A stretch of 56,206 bases of DNA, from positions 1 to 56,206 of the forward strand of contig JANQDZ010000059.1 of assembly GCA_028278645.1 (NCBI GenBank), read 5' to 3'. The position numbers and the translations under genes were made by a program. The notes below the pieces were generated by a model. It was not told the origin of the DNA and did no database searches. It worked only from the letters and a program-made list of their open reading frames with translations. How positions within the stretch are numbered: position 1 is the stretch's first letter; the number at the start of each line of letters is the position of its first letter. Positions 17,769 to 26,236 of the stretch are shown in pieces. The stretch comes from Longimicrobiales bacterium. Lineage in GTDB: Bacteria > Gemmatimonadota > Gemmatimonadetes > Longimicrobiales > Gaopeijiaceae.

Positions 17769-18338
17769 ATGCGACTCTTCATCGCAATCAATATTCCGAA
17801 AAAAGAGCGGCAGAAGATTCACCGGTCAGCCAGAGCCCTTCGCGAACGGGATTATCCTGTCCGATGGGTCGGCCCGGACCTGTTCCACCTCACGCTGAAG
17901 TTCCTCGGTGAAGTACGGCCCGAGGCCGCCGGCGGGATCGAGAAGGTTCTCGAGCGTGTCGCCGGCACCACGGAAGCGTTCCCCATGGACATCGGTGGAT
18001 TCGGCGCTTTTCCCACCATCCGGAGACCGAGGGTCATCTGGGTCGGGGTGGAACCCTCCCCTGCTTTGAGGTGCCTGAAACAGGACCTGGAATGGGCACT
18101 TTCCGAGAAAGGGTTCGACCGAGAGACCAGAGCGTTCCATCCGCACTTCACCCTGGGCAGGGCCAAGGCCGAGGACGGCGCGGGGGCTTTCAGAGGCCTC
18201 GATACGCTGGCCTCCGAACTGAACTACGGGAGCGAGGTCACGGTCAGGCGGTTCGACTTGATGGAGAGTCATCTCTCGTCTTCGGGCCCCCGATATGAGG
18301 TCCTCTCAAGCTTTCCTCTGAAAACCTCCAAAGGCTAG
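17769..18338 (+). CDS. thpR: RNA 2',3'-cyclic phosphodiesterase (LigT/ThpR family)
   Basis: 190 residues, the usual length. It has both HxTx motifs of the 2H phosphoesterase fold: HLTLKFLGEV near residues 42-51 and HFTLGRAKAED near 124-134. N-terminal MRLFIAINIP is the typical opening. The ATG at 17769 follows a GGGAG site; the frame continues upstream but without family similarity, so the longer start was rejected. The enzyme hydrolyses 2',3'-cyclic phosphate ends of RNA or nucleotides and can ligate tRNA halves in reverse. The next gene starts 4 bases downstream, so they are likely one transcript. Confidence 0.9.
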   Translation: MRLFIAINIPKKERQKIHRSARALRERDYPVRWVGPDLFHLTLKFLGEVRPEAAGGIEKVLERVAGTTEAFPMDIGGFGAFPTIRRPRVIWVGVEPSPALRCLKQDLEWALSEKGFDRETRAFHPHFTLGRAKAEDGAGAFRGLDTLASELNYGSEVTVRRFDLMESHLSSSGPRYEVLSSFPLKTSKG

Positions 18339-18342
18339 GCCC

Positions 18343-19002
18343 GTGTTCGCGTGGCTCAAGAAGCTCTTCAGGAACCTGGTCCTCCTGGTCCTGTTGGCGG
18401 CCGCGGCGTGGGCCGGTTGGCGGTGGGGACCGCAAGTCTTTCCACAAGTCCACGAGTGGCTCGGACTGAAGGCTCGGGAAACGCCCGAGGAGATCTTCTT
18501 CTCTCAGGAGTTGGCGGACTCGGTGATGGCCGATGTTCAGGTCTTTAGGAGGGGAGAAGGCCCTGATCAGCTCTCGTTGGATGGAGAAGAGCTCACCTCC
18601 GTGCTTCGATTCTCCATTCCCGACCTCATTCCCGCAGGGGTGGCTGACCCTGAAATCGCCCTGGAGGACGGTCGCGTCCGTTTTCGGTCACGGGTGGCCT
18701 TGACGGCCTTCCCCGAGCTTCCTGATCTGGGTCCGGTTCTCGGCATACTCCCCGACACTCTCGATGTTGAGCTGGAAGCCACCCTGATGCCCTTCGCCGA
18801 CGGGGAAGCAGCCCTCTTAGTTCACCGCGTCGAAGCGGCCAGGATCCCTCTCCCGGGGCGGTTGATCCCTGAAATCCTGGATGCCATGGGAAAAGAACCC
18901 CGGCCGGGACTGCCACCGGAAGCCCTCCTCTTTCCGCTACCACGGGGGATGGGCTCGGCCTACATTCTGACGGACAGCCTCATCATATCCCGCAACCCCT
19001 GA
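18343..19002 (+). CDS. Unrecognised membrane-anchored extracytoplasmic protein
   Basis: 219 residues from a GTG start. Residues 1-28 form a basic N-terminus and one transmembrane anchor (NLVLLVLLAAAAWAGWRWG). The rest is a soluble, beta-rich domain with regularly alternating strands (LSLDGEELTSVLRFSIP, GRVRFRSRVALTAF, DTLDVELEATLMPF). The strand pattern recalls lipid-binding DUF2140/DUF2993-type domains, but I cannot assign it to a family. It sits between thpR (4 bases upstream) and a sigma-54 regulator gene (13 bases downstream), pointing to a shared transcript without clarifying its role. Confidence 0.6.
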   Translation: MFAWLKKLFRNLVLLVLLAAAAWAGWRWGPQVFPQVHEWLGLKARETPEEIFFSQELADSVMADVQVFRRGEGPDQLSLDGEELTSVLRFSIPDLIPAGVADPEIALEDGRVRFRSRVALTAFPELPDLGPVLGILPDTLDVELEATLMPFADGEAALLVHRVEAARIPLPGRLIPEILDAMGKEPRPGLPPEALLFPLPRGMGSAYILTDSLIISRNP

Positions 19003-19015
19003 CGGTCGGGTCCTT

Positions 19016-20377
19016 ATGGCTGAAATCCTAATCGTCGACGACGAAGAATCCATCGGCGACGCCCTCAAGCAGGTATTCGAGTATGAAGGCCACGAGGTTC
19101 GGGTGGCCCGGAACGGCCCCGACGCTTTGGCCATGGTGGAGGATACCCCCTCTGACGTGACCTTCCTGGACGTGAAGATGCCCGGCATGGATGGTCTGGA
19201 AGTCCTCGATCGAATCCGCTCCGAGGACCCCCAGGCTTTGATCATCATGATTAGTGGCCACGGCACCATCGACACGGCTGTGGATGCGACGCGGAAGGGC
19301 GCCTACGACTTCCTCGAGAAACCCCTCGATACGGACCGCCTCCTCGTCACCCTCCGGAACGCCCTGGAGGTCAAAGGCCTTTCCGCAAGCGTGGAACGCC
19401 TCCTCAGTCAGGTGGAGAGCCGGCACGAGATCGTGGGGTCGTCCTTCCAGATTCGGCAGGTCCTGGAAAGAACCGAGCGGGTCGGAAACACAGATGCCCG
19501 GGTATTGATCACCGGGGAGAACGGCACCGGGAAGGAGCTCGTGGCGAGGGCTATTCATCGCCTTTCCAGCCGGGTCGACGAACCGTTCGTGGAGGTGAAC
19601 TGTGCGGCCATTCCCTCGGAGCTCATCGAGTCGGAGCTCTTCGGCCACATGAAAGGTTCGTTCACAGGGGCCGTGGCTGACCGAGCAGGAAAGTTCGAAC
19701 AGGCCCACTCCGGGACCCTCTTCTTGGACGAGGTGGGGGATATGTCCCTTGCCGCCCAGGCCAAAGTCCTGCGGGCCCTGGAGCAAGGGGTCGTGACCCG
19801 GGTCGGAAGCTCGAAGCCGATCCAGGTGGACGTCCGGGTGGTGGCTGCCACCAACAAGGATCTGGAGGAGGAGATCCGAGAGGGCCGATTCCGGGAGGAT
19901 CTGTACTACCGGCTAAACGTCGTTCCCATCGAGATCCCACCTCTGAGGGAGAGGCGGGAGGACATTCCCATGTTGGTTCGGCATTTCGTGAACCTCTTGG
20001 AAGAGACCGATAGGGTGACGCCCAGGGAGATCACGTCGGCCGCTCTGGACTACCTCCAATCCCTCGAGTGGCCGGGGAACGTCAGAGAACTCAGGAATAC
20101 GGTGGAGAGGCTGATGATCCTATCGACCGGGACCAACGTCGGCGCCGAAGACGTGGAGCTGTTGGTTTCGGGGGGTGAGCCCGGCGGTGGGCTGGGTTCG
20201 GAGCTTCTCCAAGCAGCAAGCTTCGCTGAGTTCAAGGAACAGGCGGAGCGGGCCTACCTGCTTCAGAAGCTCCGGGAACACGACTGGAACGTGTCCGAGA
20301 CAGCGCGAAGCGTGGACATGCCCCGATCGAATCTCTACAAGAAGATCGAACGGTACGGACTGGTTCGAGAAGACTGA
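19016..20377 (+). CDS. Sigma-54-dependent response regulator (NtrC family)
   Basis: 453 residues in three parts. The receiver (1-120) has DDE at 8-10 and phospho-acceptor Asp52 in FLDVKMPGMDG. The AAA+ sigma-54 interaction domain (~140-370) has Walker A GENGTGKE, the sigma-54 loop ESELFGHMKGSFTGA (GAFTGA with Ala to Ser, a known tolerated variant), Walker B GTLFLDEVGDM and the R-finger region. A Fis-type helix-turn-helix closes it (WNVSETARSVDMPRSNLYKK, 422-441). It would activate RpoN promoters on phosphorylation. No histidine kinase is adjacent; the kinase at 37406-38584 is a distant candidate. It appears to be the last gene of the thpR transcript. Confidence 0.93.
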   Translation: MAEILIVDDEESIGDALKQVFEYEGHEVRVARNGPDALAMVEDTPSDVTFLDVKMPGMDGLEVLDRIRSEDPQALIIMISGHGTIDTAVDATRKGAYDFLEKPLDTDRLLVTLRNALEVKGLSASVERLLSQVESRHEIVGSSFQIRQVLERTERVGNTDARVLITGENGTGKELVARAIHRLSSRVDEPFVEVNCAAIPSELIESELFGHMKGSFTGAVADRAGKFEQAHSGTLFLDEVGDMSLAAQAKVLRALEQGVVTRVGSSKPIQVDVRVVAATNKDLEEEIREGRFREDLYYRLNVVPIEIPPLRERREDIPMLVRHFVNLLEETDRVTPREITSAALDYLQSLEWPGNVRELRNTVERLMILSTGTNVGAEDVELLVSGGEPGGGLGSELLQAASFAEFKEQAERAYLLQKLREHDWNVSETARSVDMPRSNLYKKIERYGLVRED

Positions 20378-20410
20378 CCCGGGATGCGGACGGTTAGGGG
20401 GGCCTGGACC

Positions 20411-21202
20411 TTACTTCAGGATCTCGGCTCCGTTGGGTAGGGAGTAGAGAGCATCCAGGGTCCTGTAATCTCTTGATGTGAGCCGAGTCGCCGTGTTCGT
20501 GGGGAACATCACGTCCCTGGCGTCGTCGCTGTGGGGTAACCCCAGGGCGTGCCCCATCTCATGGGCGGCCACCAGGGCGACCTGATCGGGAGTCAGAGGG
20601 ATGCCGTTCCTCCCGGGAGCGTGGGTGGCGATGGCGAAACCCACCACCTTTACCCGGACGTCGGCACCGGCCCGAGACCACTGGACCTCCGCCCTCCCGA
20701 GTCTCCCGTCATCCACCGTCCGCTGCCACTGAATGGTTATGTCCGGCTCTCCCCCGGCGATCCTCGTACGGATCGAGAGCGGAATCGGGTGGCCATGCCA
20801 TGCTCGGATGCCGCGTACTGCCGCGTTCTGGAGTTCCCGAGCCAATGACCGGTCCACCCCAGAGGGTTCCGGAATCCAGACTTCGATGAGGGTTGTCTCC
20901 TGAGGCCACCGGAGGAGCCGGAGGCTACCGCTGGCTTCCACCTCAGCGCAAAGATAGCCCACATCGAAACATACTTCGCCGGCTGCCAGGATAACGGACC
21001 CCGTTCCGGCGGCGCCTGAGGCAGCTGTTCCCTCCATGAGGGCTTGGCACTCCGCTGGGGAGAGGCCCTCACACTGGGGTGGGAGGAGAGGGATCGGATC
21101 CGACCCACTCGAGCTCCGGGAGCTGATGCCGATGGCAACCGCCGCCAGCACGGCAAGAACCAATACGGAGAGAGGTGACCTGAAAAGGGGTCTGGATGGC
21201 AT
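20411..21202 (-). CDS. Secreted matrixin-type zinc metalloprotease
   Basis: 263 residues. An N-terminal hydrophobic segment (residues ~10-27) acts as signal or anchor. The catalytic site HEMGHALGLPH (214-224) is the HExxHxxGxxH zinc signature of metzincins, followed by the Met-turn DVMFPTN (231-237), which fits matrixins (M10/M12-like). The N-terminal half is a pro-region or spacer with several Cys (ECQALMEG, EVCFDVGYLC) that might form disulfides. It is convergent with the sigma-54 regulator and stands alone on the minus strand. Expected to be exported and to cut proteins outside the cytoplasm; targets unknown. Confidence 0.87.
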   Translation of the reverse strand: MPSRPLFRSPLSVLVLAVLAAVAIGISSRSSSGSDPIPLLPPQCEGLSPAECQALMEGTAASGAAGTGSVILAAGEVCFDVGYLCAEVEASGSLRLLRWPQETTLIEVWIPEPSGVDRSLARELQNAAVRGIRAWHGHPIPLSIRTRIAGGEPDITIQWQRTVDDGRLGRAEVQWSRAGADVRVKVVGFAIATHAPGRNGIPLTPDQVALVAAHEMGHALGLPHSDDARDVMFPTNTATRLTSRDYRTLDALYSLPNGAEILK

Positions 21203-21326
21203 CGAACCGTCCTGGGACAGGATCCGGACTTCTCGGCCCGAGGATTGTCAACCGAGGGCCTCTATTCCAACGTTATGTCCCTCGCTCTGCGAGGGGAACC
21301 CAAATCAGCTAAAGGCCTCGGGGCGA

Positions 21327-21512
21327 ATGGAACCGACCACATACATCGTGTTGTCCATCGTTTGGGTGGCGGCCTCATCGGGCACCGGCTTCCTTTTGGC
21401 TGTCCTGGCCAAGCGAATCCACCCGAGTCTGAGCCTGGTGAGGCTTTGGTTGGTTTATACCATCCTCATGGCCTTCTTGGTGGCCGTGGTCTTCCTGATT
21501 GGGTGGTTTTGA
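21327..21512 (+). CDS. Small two-helix membrane protein
   Basis: A 61-residue frame, MEPTTYIVLSIVWVAASSGT onward, with two hydrophobic segments (about 5-27 and 38-60) separated by a basic loop AKRIHPSLS. The upstream extension of the frame shadows the protease gene and is not credible. The Shine-Dalgarno is weak (GGGGCGA). The amphipathic ordering and length look like a genuine small membrane protein. I do not recognise the family. It lies 133 bases before lepB. Confidence 0.5.
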   Translation: MEPTTYIVLSIVWVAASSGTGFLLAVLAKRIHPSLSLVRLWLVYTILMAFLVAVVFLIGWF

Positions 21513-21645
21513 CGGCTCGACGTACCCGGGGGGGAACGGAAGGCCAGGTCCGCGTGTACGTTTCCTCCGGTTCGACGCACCACTGGTAACCACCAGCCCA
21601 TTGGACATGGAAATCCCTCAAACCTGGTCCGGTTCAATCGACTAG

Positions 21646-22344
21646 ATGCAGATCCTCTTTTCTGCCGTTCGGCTTGCCAAGGAATGGCTCCGCTTCGCCC
21701 TCTTCACCCTACTCCTCTTTCTCCTTGTCCGGGGGCTATTGCTGGAGGCCTTCACGATCCCCACATCGTCCATGGAAGGGACCCTCTTAGTCGGGGATTT
21801 CCTCTTCGTGAACAAGGCTCTGTACGGGGCGGAGATCCCCGGGACCGGGACGCGCCTACTGGCCTTTCGCGATCCCGCTCGGGGAGACGTGGTCGTCTTT
21901 CGGCCTCCTCACGATCGTGAGCGAGTTTACGTAAAACGGGTGGTGGGGGTCCCTGGGGACACCCTGGAGATGAAGCACAAAACACTGTTCTTGAATGGGG
22001 ATCCTCAGGAAGAGGGGTATGCCAGGCATTCGGATAAGAGGGGGGATGCGGTTCACCCCAAGATGAAATGGCAGTCCGATTTTCTCGCGGCTGCCGAGAG
22101 TTGGGGCCGGTACGCTCCGTCCCGGGACACCTGGGGGCCCATCGTGGTTCCCAGCGGCCGTTTTTTTGTGCTGGGAGACAACAGGGACAACAGCGAGGAT
22201 TCCCGGTACTGGGGTTTTATCGGGAGGGATGACATCAAAGGTCACCCCTGGTTGGTCTACCTCTCTTTGGAAGCTGAAGACGGAGGTTCGGAGGGGTGGT
22301 TGAAGCGCGTACGGTGGGACCGGGTCGGGCGACGAGTTCGATGA
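21646..22344 (+). CDS. lepB: Signal peptidase I
   Basis: 232 residues. A membrane anchor (residues 16-35) precedes the catalytic Ser42 in IPTSSMEGTL (consensus SxMxPTL, with Gly for Pro). The general base is Lys97 in RERVYVKRVVGVPGD, and the C-terminal signature is GDNRDNSEDSRYWGFI. This S26 peptidase removes Sec and Tat signal peptides at the outer face of the inner membrane. It processes the many exported proteins in this window except lipoproteins. A single N-terminal helix is visible, as in Bacillus-type SipS rather than the two-helix E. coli enzyme. No strong Shine-Dalgarno is visible at the ATG. Confidence 0.95.
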   Translation: MQILFSAVRLAKEWLRFALFTLLLFLLVRGLLLEAFTIPTSSMEGTLLVGDFLFVNKALYGAEIPGTGTRLLAFRDPARGDVVVFRPPHDRERVYVKRVVGVPGDTLEMKHKTLFLNGDPQEEGYARHSDKRGDAVHPKMKWQSDFLAAAESWGRYAPSRDTWGPIVVPSGRFFVLGDNRDNSEDSRYWGFIGRDDIKGHPWLVYLSLEAEDGGSEGWLKRVRWDRVGRRVR

Positions 22345-22398
22345 CTTTCCAGGAGAATCCTGGCTTGGAGTTGCGCCGACACTCCGGTTCCAGTTTTA

Positions 22399-22415
22399 TT
22401 TCGCAACACCCTTCT
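22399..22415 (-). repeat. Half-copy of the GAAGGGTGTTGCGAAA repeat
   Basis: On the minus strand these bases read AGAAGGGTGTTGCGAAA, identical to the outer 17 bases of the palindromic element at 38583-38949. It lies between lepB and the sigma factor gene. No intact inverted partner is nearby, though GTTGCG occurs at 22371-22376. It is likely a decayed or partial copy. Confidence 0.6.
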
Positions 22416-22458
22416 AACTGAGGCTCCACTTGCCCAATCGCCGAAAAGGTTCGAGAGA

Positions 22459-23313
22459 ATGAAATTCCCCTCCAAACGCGGACAATTCCGAGAGGGGTCT
22501 CTGGACCAGTATCTGAAGGAGATCAGCGCCTATCCTCTCATCGATCGCGATGAGGAGGTCAGGCTGGCGAAAGAGATCAGGAAGGGTGAGGAAGCGGCCC
22601 TGAACAAGTTGGTCCGCTCCAACCTCCGATTTGTGGTCTCTGTGGCGAAAAAGTACCAGAACCAAGGGGTCCCCCTTCCTGACCTCATCAACGAAGGGAA
22701 TCTGGGGCTTATCCGGGCCGCCCATAAGTTCGACGAGACGAAGGGAATCAAATTCATCAGCTATGCGGTATGGTGGATCCGCCAGGCGATCCTCCAAGCC
22801 CTTGCTGAACAAAGCCGCATTGTTCGGGTGCCGTTGAACCGTGCCGGAGCCCTCCACAGAATCGGCCGCCGGAGCTCCACTCTGCTTCAGGAGCTGGGTA
22901 GGGAGCCCACGGTGGAGGAGATTGCCGAGGAGCTGGAGATCTCCAGGGAGGAAGTCGAGCGGACGCTGGCAATCTCCCAATCCCACCTTTCCCTGGATGC
23001 CCCCGTCACCCCCGGCGAGGACAACCGGCTCCTGGATTACCTCCCGGACCAATACTCCCCGGGTCCCGAGGACGAAGCCTATCAACACGCTTTGAAGGAG
23101 ACCGTGGAGGACGCTCTCTCCACCCTAAAAGAGAGGGAAGCGAAGATCCTGCGGCTCTACTTCGGGTTGGACGATCAGGAGCCCATGACGCTGGAAGAGA
23201 TCGGCTCACTCCTGGGCATTACCAGGGAGCGGGTTCGCCAGATCAAGGAAAAGGCGCTTCTCCGCTTGCGGCACGCGTCCAGGGCTCGGTTCCTCGAGAC
23301 CTTCATGCAATAA
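22459..23313 (+). CDS. rpoD: Primary-type RNA polymerase sigma factor
   Basis: 284 residues of the sigma-70 family. Region 1.2 opens with SLDQYLKEISAYPLIDRDEE (residues 14-33). Region 2 has NLRFVVSVAKKYQNQG, DLINEGNLGLIRAAHKFD and FISYAVWWIRQAI. Region 3 follows, and region 4 has TLKEREAKILRLYFGLD and ITRERVRQIKEKALLRLR. Region 1.1 and the non-conserved insert are absent, as in the short primary sigma factors of Bacteroidota and relatives. It would direct transcription from the TTGACA/TATAAT-like promoters seen here. Whether it is the housekeeping sigma or a close paralogue cannot be proven; its setting before ribosomal protein genes supports housekeeping. Confidence 0.9.
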   Translation: MKFPSKRGQFREGSLDQYLKEISAYPLIDRDEEVRLAKEIRKGEEAALNKLVRSNLRFVVSVAKKYQNQGVPLPDLINEGNLGLIRAAHKFDETKGIKFISYAVWWIRQAILQALAEQSRIVRVPLNRAGALHRIGRRSSTLLQELGREPTVEEIAEELEISREEVERTLAISQSHLSLDAPVTPGEDNRLLDYLPDQYSPGPEDEAYQHALKETVEDALSTLKEREAKILRLYFGLDDQEPMTLEEIGSLLGITRERVRQIKEKALLRLRHASRARFLETFMQ

Positions 23314-23331
23314 GAAGTACCCCGCCACCCG

Positions 23332-23360
23332 TTGACACTTTCGTACCCCAGAAATAGCTT
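23332..23360 (+). promoter_or_regulatory. Sigma-70-like promoter of the rplM operon
   Basis: TTGACA at 23332-23337, a 17-base spacer, TAGCTT at 23355-23360. It lies in the only sizeable gap between the sigma gene and rplM, leaving a leader of about 33 bases before the rplM ATG. Confidence 0.6.
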
Positions 23361-23399
23361 AGAAAGCTCTGTTTTGAACTAGCATTTTCGGGTTTACGG

Positions 23400-23834
23400 A
23401 TGACGACGCTTACTCCGAAAAAGAATGAGATCGAACGCCAGTGGTGGCTGGTGGACGCCGAAGGCATGCGCCTCGGCCGTTTGGCCACCGAAGTGGCGCG
23501 GATCCTCCGTGGAAAACACAAGCCCATTTTCACCCCTCACCTGGACACGGGAGACCACGTGGTGGTCCTCAATGCGTCCAAAGTGGTGTTGAGTGGAAAC
23601 AAGGCCGAACAAAAGACTTACTTCCGGCACTCGGGCTATATGGGGAACGAAAAGCACATCCCCTTCAAACGGATGCTGGAAAACCACCCAGAACGAGTGA
23701 TCGAGCTCGCCGTCAAGGGGATGTTGCCGAAAAACTCCCTGGGGCGGCGGATGAAAGAGAAGCTCAAAGTTTATGCTGGGGCTGAGCATCCTCATCAGGG
23801 ACAACACCCTCAGCCCCTAAAGATCGAAGGGTAG
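23400..23834 (+). CDS. rplM: 50S ribosomal protein L13
   Basis: 144 residues, full length for bacterial L13. [20 protein letters not shown] (residues 14-33), [17 protein letters not shown] and the C-terminal [18 protein letters not shown] are typical. L13 binds 23S rRNA early in large-subunit assembly. It is the first gene after a promoter and is followed 12 bases on by rpsI, the universal L13-S9 pairing. The Shine-Dalgarno is poor, as often seen for this gene where translation is autoregulated. Confidence 0.97.
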   Translation: MTTLTPKKNEIERQWWLVDAEGMRLGRLATEVARILRGKHKPIFTPHLDTGDHVVVLNASKVVLSGNKAEQKTYFRHSGYMGNEKHIPFKRMLENHPERVIELAVKGMLPKNSLGRRMKEKLKVYAGAEHPHQGQHPQPLKIEG

Positions 23835-23846
23835 GCAGGATACTCC

Positions 23847-24248
23847 ATGGTTGCTGAGGAGCTCCAGACGATTCAGACCGTTGGCCGGCGGAAGACCGCC
23901 GTAGCCCGGGTCCTCCTTCGCCCCGGTGAGGGAGAGTGGACCATCAACGGTCGGCCCATGGCCGAATACTTCCCCAGGAAAGCCCACCAGATCCGGGTGG
24001 AAGAGCCCCTTCAGGTGACAGAGTTGGGGGGGCGTTTCGACATCCAGATTCGCGTACGAGGTGGAGGCCTGACCGGCCAAGCCGATGCGATCCGTATGGG
24101 TGTATCGAGAGCCCTGGTGGCCTTCGACGAAGAACAGCGGCCCGCCCTGCGGTCCAAGGGACTGCTGACCCGTGACCCCCGCAAAGTTGAGCGGAAGAAG
24201 CCCGGTCGCCCCAAGGCCCGGAAGCGCTTCCAGTTCAGCAAGCGGTAA
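23847..24248 (+). CDS. rpsI: 30S ribosomal protein S9
   Basis: 133 residues. TVGRRKTAVARVLLRPGEG near the N-terminus, VRGGGLTGQADAIRMGVSRA in the middle and the basic tail RKKPGRPKARKRFQFSKR match S9. The final Lys-Arg reaches the P-site tRNA. It follows rplM and precedes rpsB by 19 bases, in one operon. Confidence 0.97.
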   Translation: MVAEELQTIQTVGRRKTAVARVLLRPGEGEWTINGRPMAEYFPRKAHQIRVEEPLQVTELGGRFDIQIRVRGGGLTGQADAIRMGVSRALVAFDEEQRPALRSKGLLTRDPRKVERKKPGRPKARKRFQFSKR

Positions 24249-24267
24249 TCTCTACTCCGGCTCCGAT

Positions 24268-25350
24268 ATGCAGCAGGTTGAACTAAACGAATTGCTCGAG
24301 GCAGGCGTCCACTTCGGACACCAGACCCGCCGTTGGAACCCGAAGATGAAGGGTTTCATCTTCACAGAACGAAACGGTATCCACATCATCGACCTCCGGA
24401 AGACCCTGGACCGGCTCAATCGAGCCCAACAGGCGGTTCGGGAGGTGGTGCTGAAAGGGGAGCGGGTCCTCTTCGTCTGCACCAAGCGCCAGCTTCGGAG
24501 CATCATCGAGCAGGAAGCGGAGCGGTCCGGCTCCTTCTATGTGACCGAACGGTGGCTGGGCGGCATGCTCACCAACTTCCAGACGATCCGGAATCAGATC
24601 CGGCGGCTGAAGGAGTTGGAGCGGGGTCAGGAAGAGAACGCGTTCGAGTTCTACACCAAGAAAGAGCGCCTCCTCCTGGACCGGGAGCGGATGAAGCTCG
24701 ACAAGTACTTCAGCGGTGTGAAGGACATGACCCGGGTTCCCGGGGCCGTCTTTGTGGTGGACGCCCGCAGGGAGTCCATTGCGGTCAAAGAGGCGCACCG
24801 CCTCGGGATCCCGGTGATCGCCATCACGGACACCAACGCTGATCCGGACCTTATCGATTACCCCATCCCGGGTAATGACGACGCGATGCGTGCCGTCGGC
24901 CTGATTACGAAGGCCATCGGGGACGCTGTTGAATCGGCCCGTCAGGAGGTGCCTGAAGGCGAGCGTCGGCGTGTGGAAGAGATGGAAGCTACCACGTACT
25001 CCACAGAGACCGGCGAGACCACCGAAGTCGAGAAAGTGCCGGCCCGTCGCCGTCCCAGAAGGAAGCGGCGCCCCAGGCCGGAAGTCATTGCCCAGCATAG
25101 AAAGACGGGCCAGGCGGACGCTGAGGTAGCCGGGGACGAAACCCCTGAGGAAAGCGGGACCGAGGAGGCTCCGACCGAAGAGGCTCCGACCGAGGCGGCG
25201 CCGGAGGCCGAGGCCGCTGACACAGCGGGTGCCGAGGTCGAGGCTAAGGACGCCGAGGTAGAGGCAGCCACGGACGTAACTGAGCCCGAAAGCTCGGATG
25301 CGGAGGCTTCGGCCGAGGACGTGGCCGAGGCGGAGGGGGAAAAGGAGTAA
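24268..25350 (+). CDS. rpsB: 30S ribosomal protein S2 with long acidic tail
   Basis: 360 residues. The S2 core runs from MQQVELNELLEAGVHFGHQT to about residue 232, with RNGIHIIDLRKT, FYVTERWLGGMLTNFQT and VIAITDTNADPDLIDYPIPG. E. coli S2 is 241 residues. Here a further ~120 residues follow: first a basic patch ARRRPRRKRRPRP, then a low-complexity Glu/Ala/Thr tail with short repeats such as EEAPTEEAPTEAAP. The ATG at 24268 is chosen because S2 similarity begins there; the longer in-frame start overlaps rpsI out of register. Acidic tails also occur on NusA and IF2 in this window. Confidence 0.95.
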   Translation: MQQVELNELLEAGVHFGHQTRRWNPKMKGFIFTERNGIHIIDLRKTLDRLNRAQQAVREVVLKGERVLFVCTKRQLRSIIEQEAERSGSFYVTERWLGGMLTNFQTIRNQIRRLKELERGQEENAFEFYTKKERLLLDRERMKLDKYFSGVKDMTRVPGAVFVVDARRESIAVKEAHRLGIPVIAITDTNADPDLIDYPIPGNDDAMRAVGLITKAIGDAVESARQEVPEGERRRVEEMEATTYSTETGETTEVEKVPARRRPRRKRRPRPEVIAQHRKTGQADAEVAGDETPEESGTEEAPTEEAPTEAAPEAEAADTAGAEVEAKDAEVEAATDVTEPESSDAEASAEDVAEAEGEKE

Positions 25351-25512
25351 TCCCCCTGGCCTTCTCCCAAGGGAGAGGGCTGATCCCCGGACATACCCGG
25401 GGACCGGAGGCGGCAGCAGGAGGGTGTCGAGCGAGGGGTTTTACCCGCCGGCTCCCCATCTTGGCTCCCGCCTCTTTTTCATAGCGAGTGTTCAAGGAAC
25501 AAACGAGAAGGA

Positions 25513-26115
25513 ATGATGACTATTTCCGCCCAAGACGTAAAAGTTCTCCGGGACCGGACCGGTGCCGGGATGATGGATTGCAAGAAGGCCCTGCAGGAAA
25601 CCGACGGCGACATGGAAGCCGCTATCGACTTCCTACGCGCCAAAGGAGCCGCGAAGGCGGCGAAACGGGCCGAGAAATCAGCCAACGAAGGCACCATCGG
25701 TAGCTACCTTCACTTCGGTGGGAAGATCGGCGTGATGGTGGAGCTGAACTGCGAAACCGATTTCGTAGCAAAAACCGATGACTTCACCGGCTTGGCCAAA
25801 GACCTGGCCATGCATGTTGCGGCTGCTGCTCCCTTGTCCGTGAGCCCTGACGACATTGATCTCCAGGTTGTTGAGCGGGAGCGAGGCGTTTTCCTCGAGC
25901 AGGTCAAGAATGAAGGGAAACCCGAGCATATCGCCGAAAAGATCGTCGAAGGGAAGCTTCGGAAGTTCTTCGAGGAGAACTCCCTGTTGAAGCAGCCTTT
26001 CGTGAAGGACCCTCAGAAGTCGGTCGAACAGCTTATCACCGAGGTTTCCGCAAAAACCGGTGAAAGGATCGAAGTCGCGCGGTTCACTAGACTCCAGGTG
26101 GGAGGGGAGGGCTGA
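25513..26115 (+). CDS. tsf: Elongation factor Ts
   Basis: 200 residues, the short form with a single core unit as in many non-enterobacteria. The N-terminal UBA-like domain has [20 protein letters not shown] (9-28), the contact motif is [15 protein letters not shown], and the C-terminal helix has [13 protein letters not shown]-Ts exchanges GDP for GTP on EF-Tu. A gap of 162 bases separates it from rpsB, and a strong terminator follows, so it closes this operon. ATG at 25513 or 25516. Confidence 0.96.
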   Translation: MMTISAQDVKVLRDRTGAGMMDCKKALQETDGDMEAAIDFLRAKGAAKAAKRAEKSANEGTIGSYLHFGGKIGVMVELNCETDFVAKTDDFTGLAKDLAMHVAAAAPLSVSPDDIDLQVVERERGVFLEQVKNEGKPEHIAEKIVEGKLRKFFEENSLLKQPFVKDPQKSVEQLITEVSAKTGERIEVARFTRLQVGGEG

Positions 26116-26163
26116 CCCTGCATCCCCGGCCCCTCACGGGAGTTGGTGTTCCTTTGAACCGAA

Positions 26164-26200
26164 AGGCCCGCTGCCACCTCGCGCAGCGGGCCTTTTTTTT
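26164..26200 (+). terminator. Rho-independent terminator after tsf
   Basis: A perfect 11-base stem AGGCCCGCTGC / GCAGCGGGCCT (26164-26174 and 26183-26193), an 8-base loop and a run of eight T (26193-26200). This is the clearest intrinsic terminator in the window and ends the rplM-rpsI-rpsB-tsf unit ahead of pyrH. Confidence 0.93.
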
Positions 26201-26236
26201 GCTACCTTCCAAGTGGATCCGAAACCGAGGAGCGGT

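Noticed and set aside
24172-24267. Longer N-terminus for ribosomal protein S2
   Set aside because: These 32 codons shadow the end of rpsI, and S2 similarity starts exactly at the ATG at 24268.
26060-26236. Longer N-terminus for PyrH
   Set aside because: The extension reads through the end of tsf and a strong intrinsic terminator.
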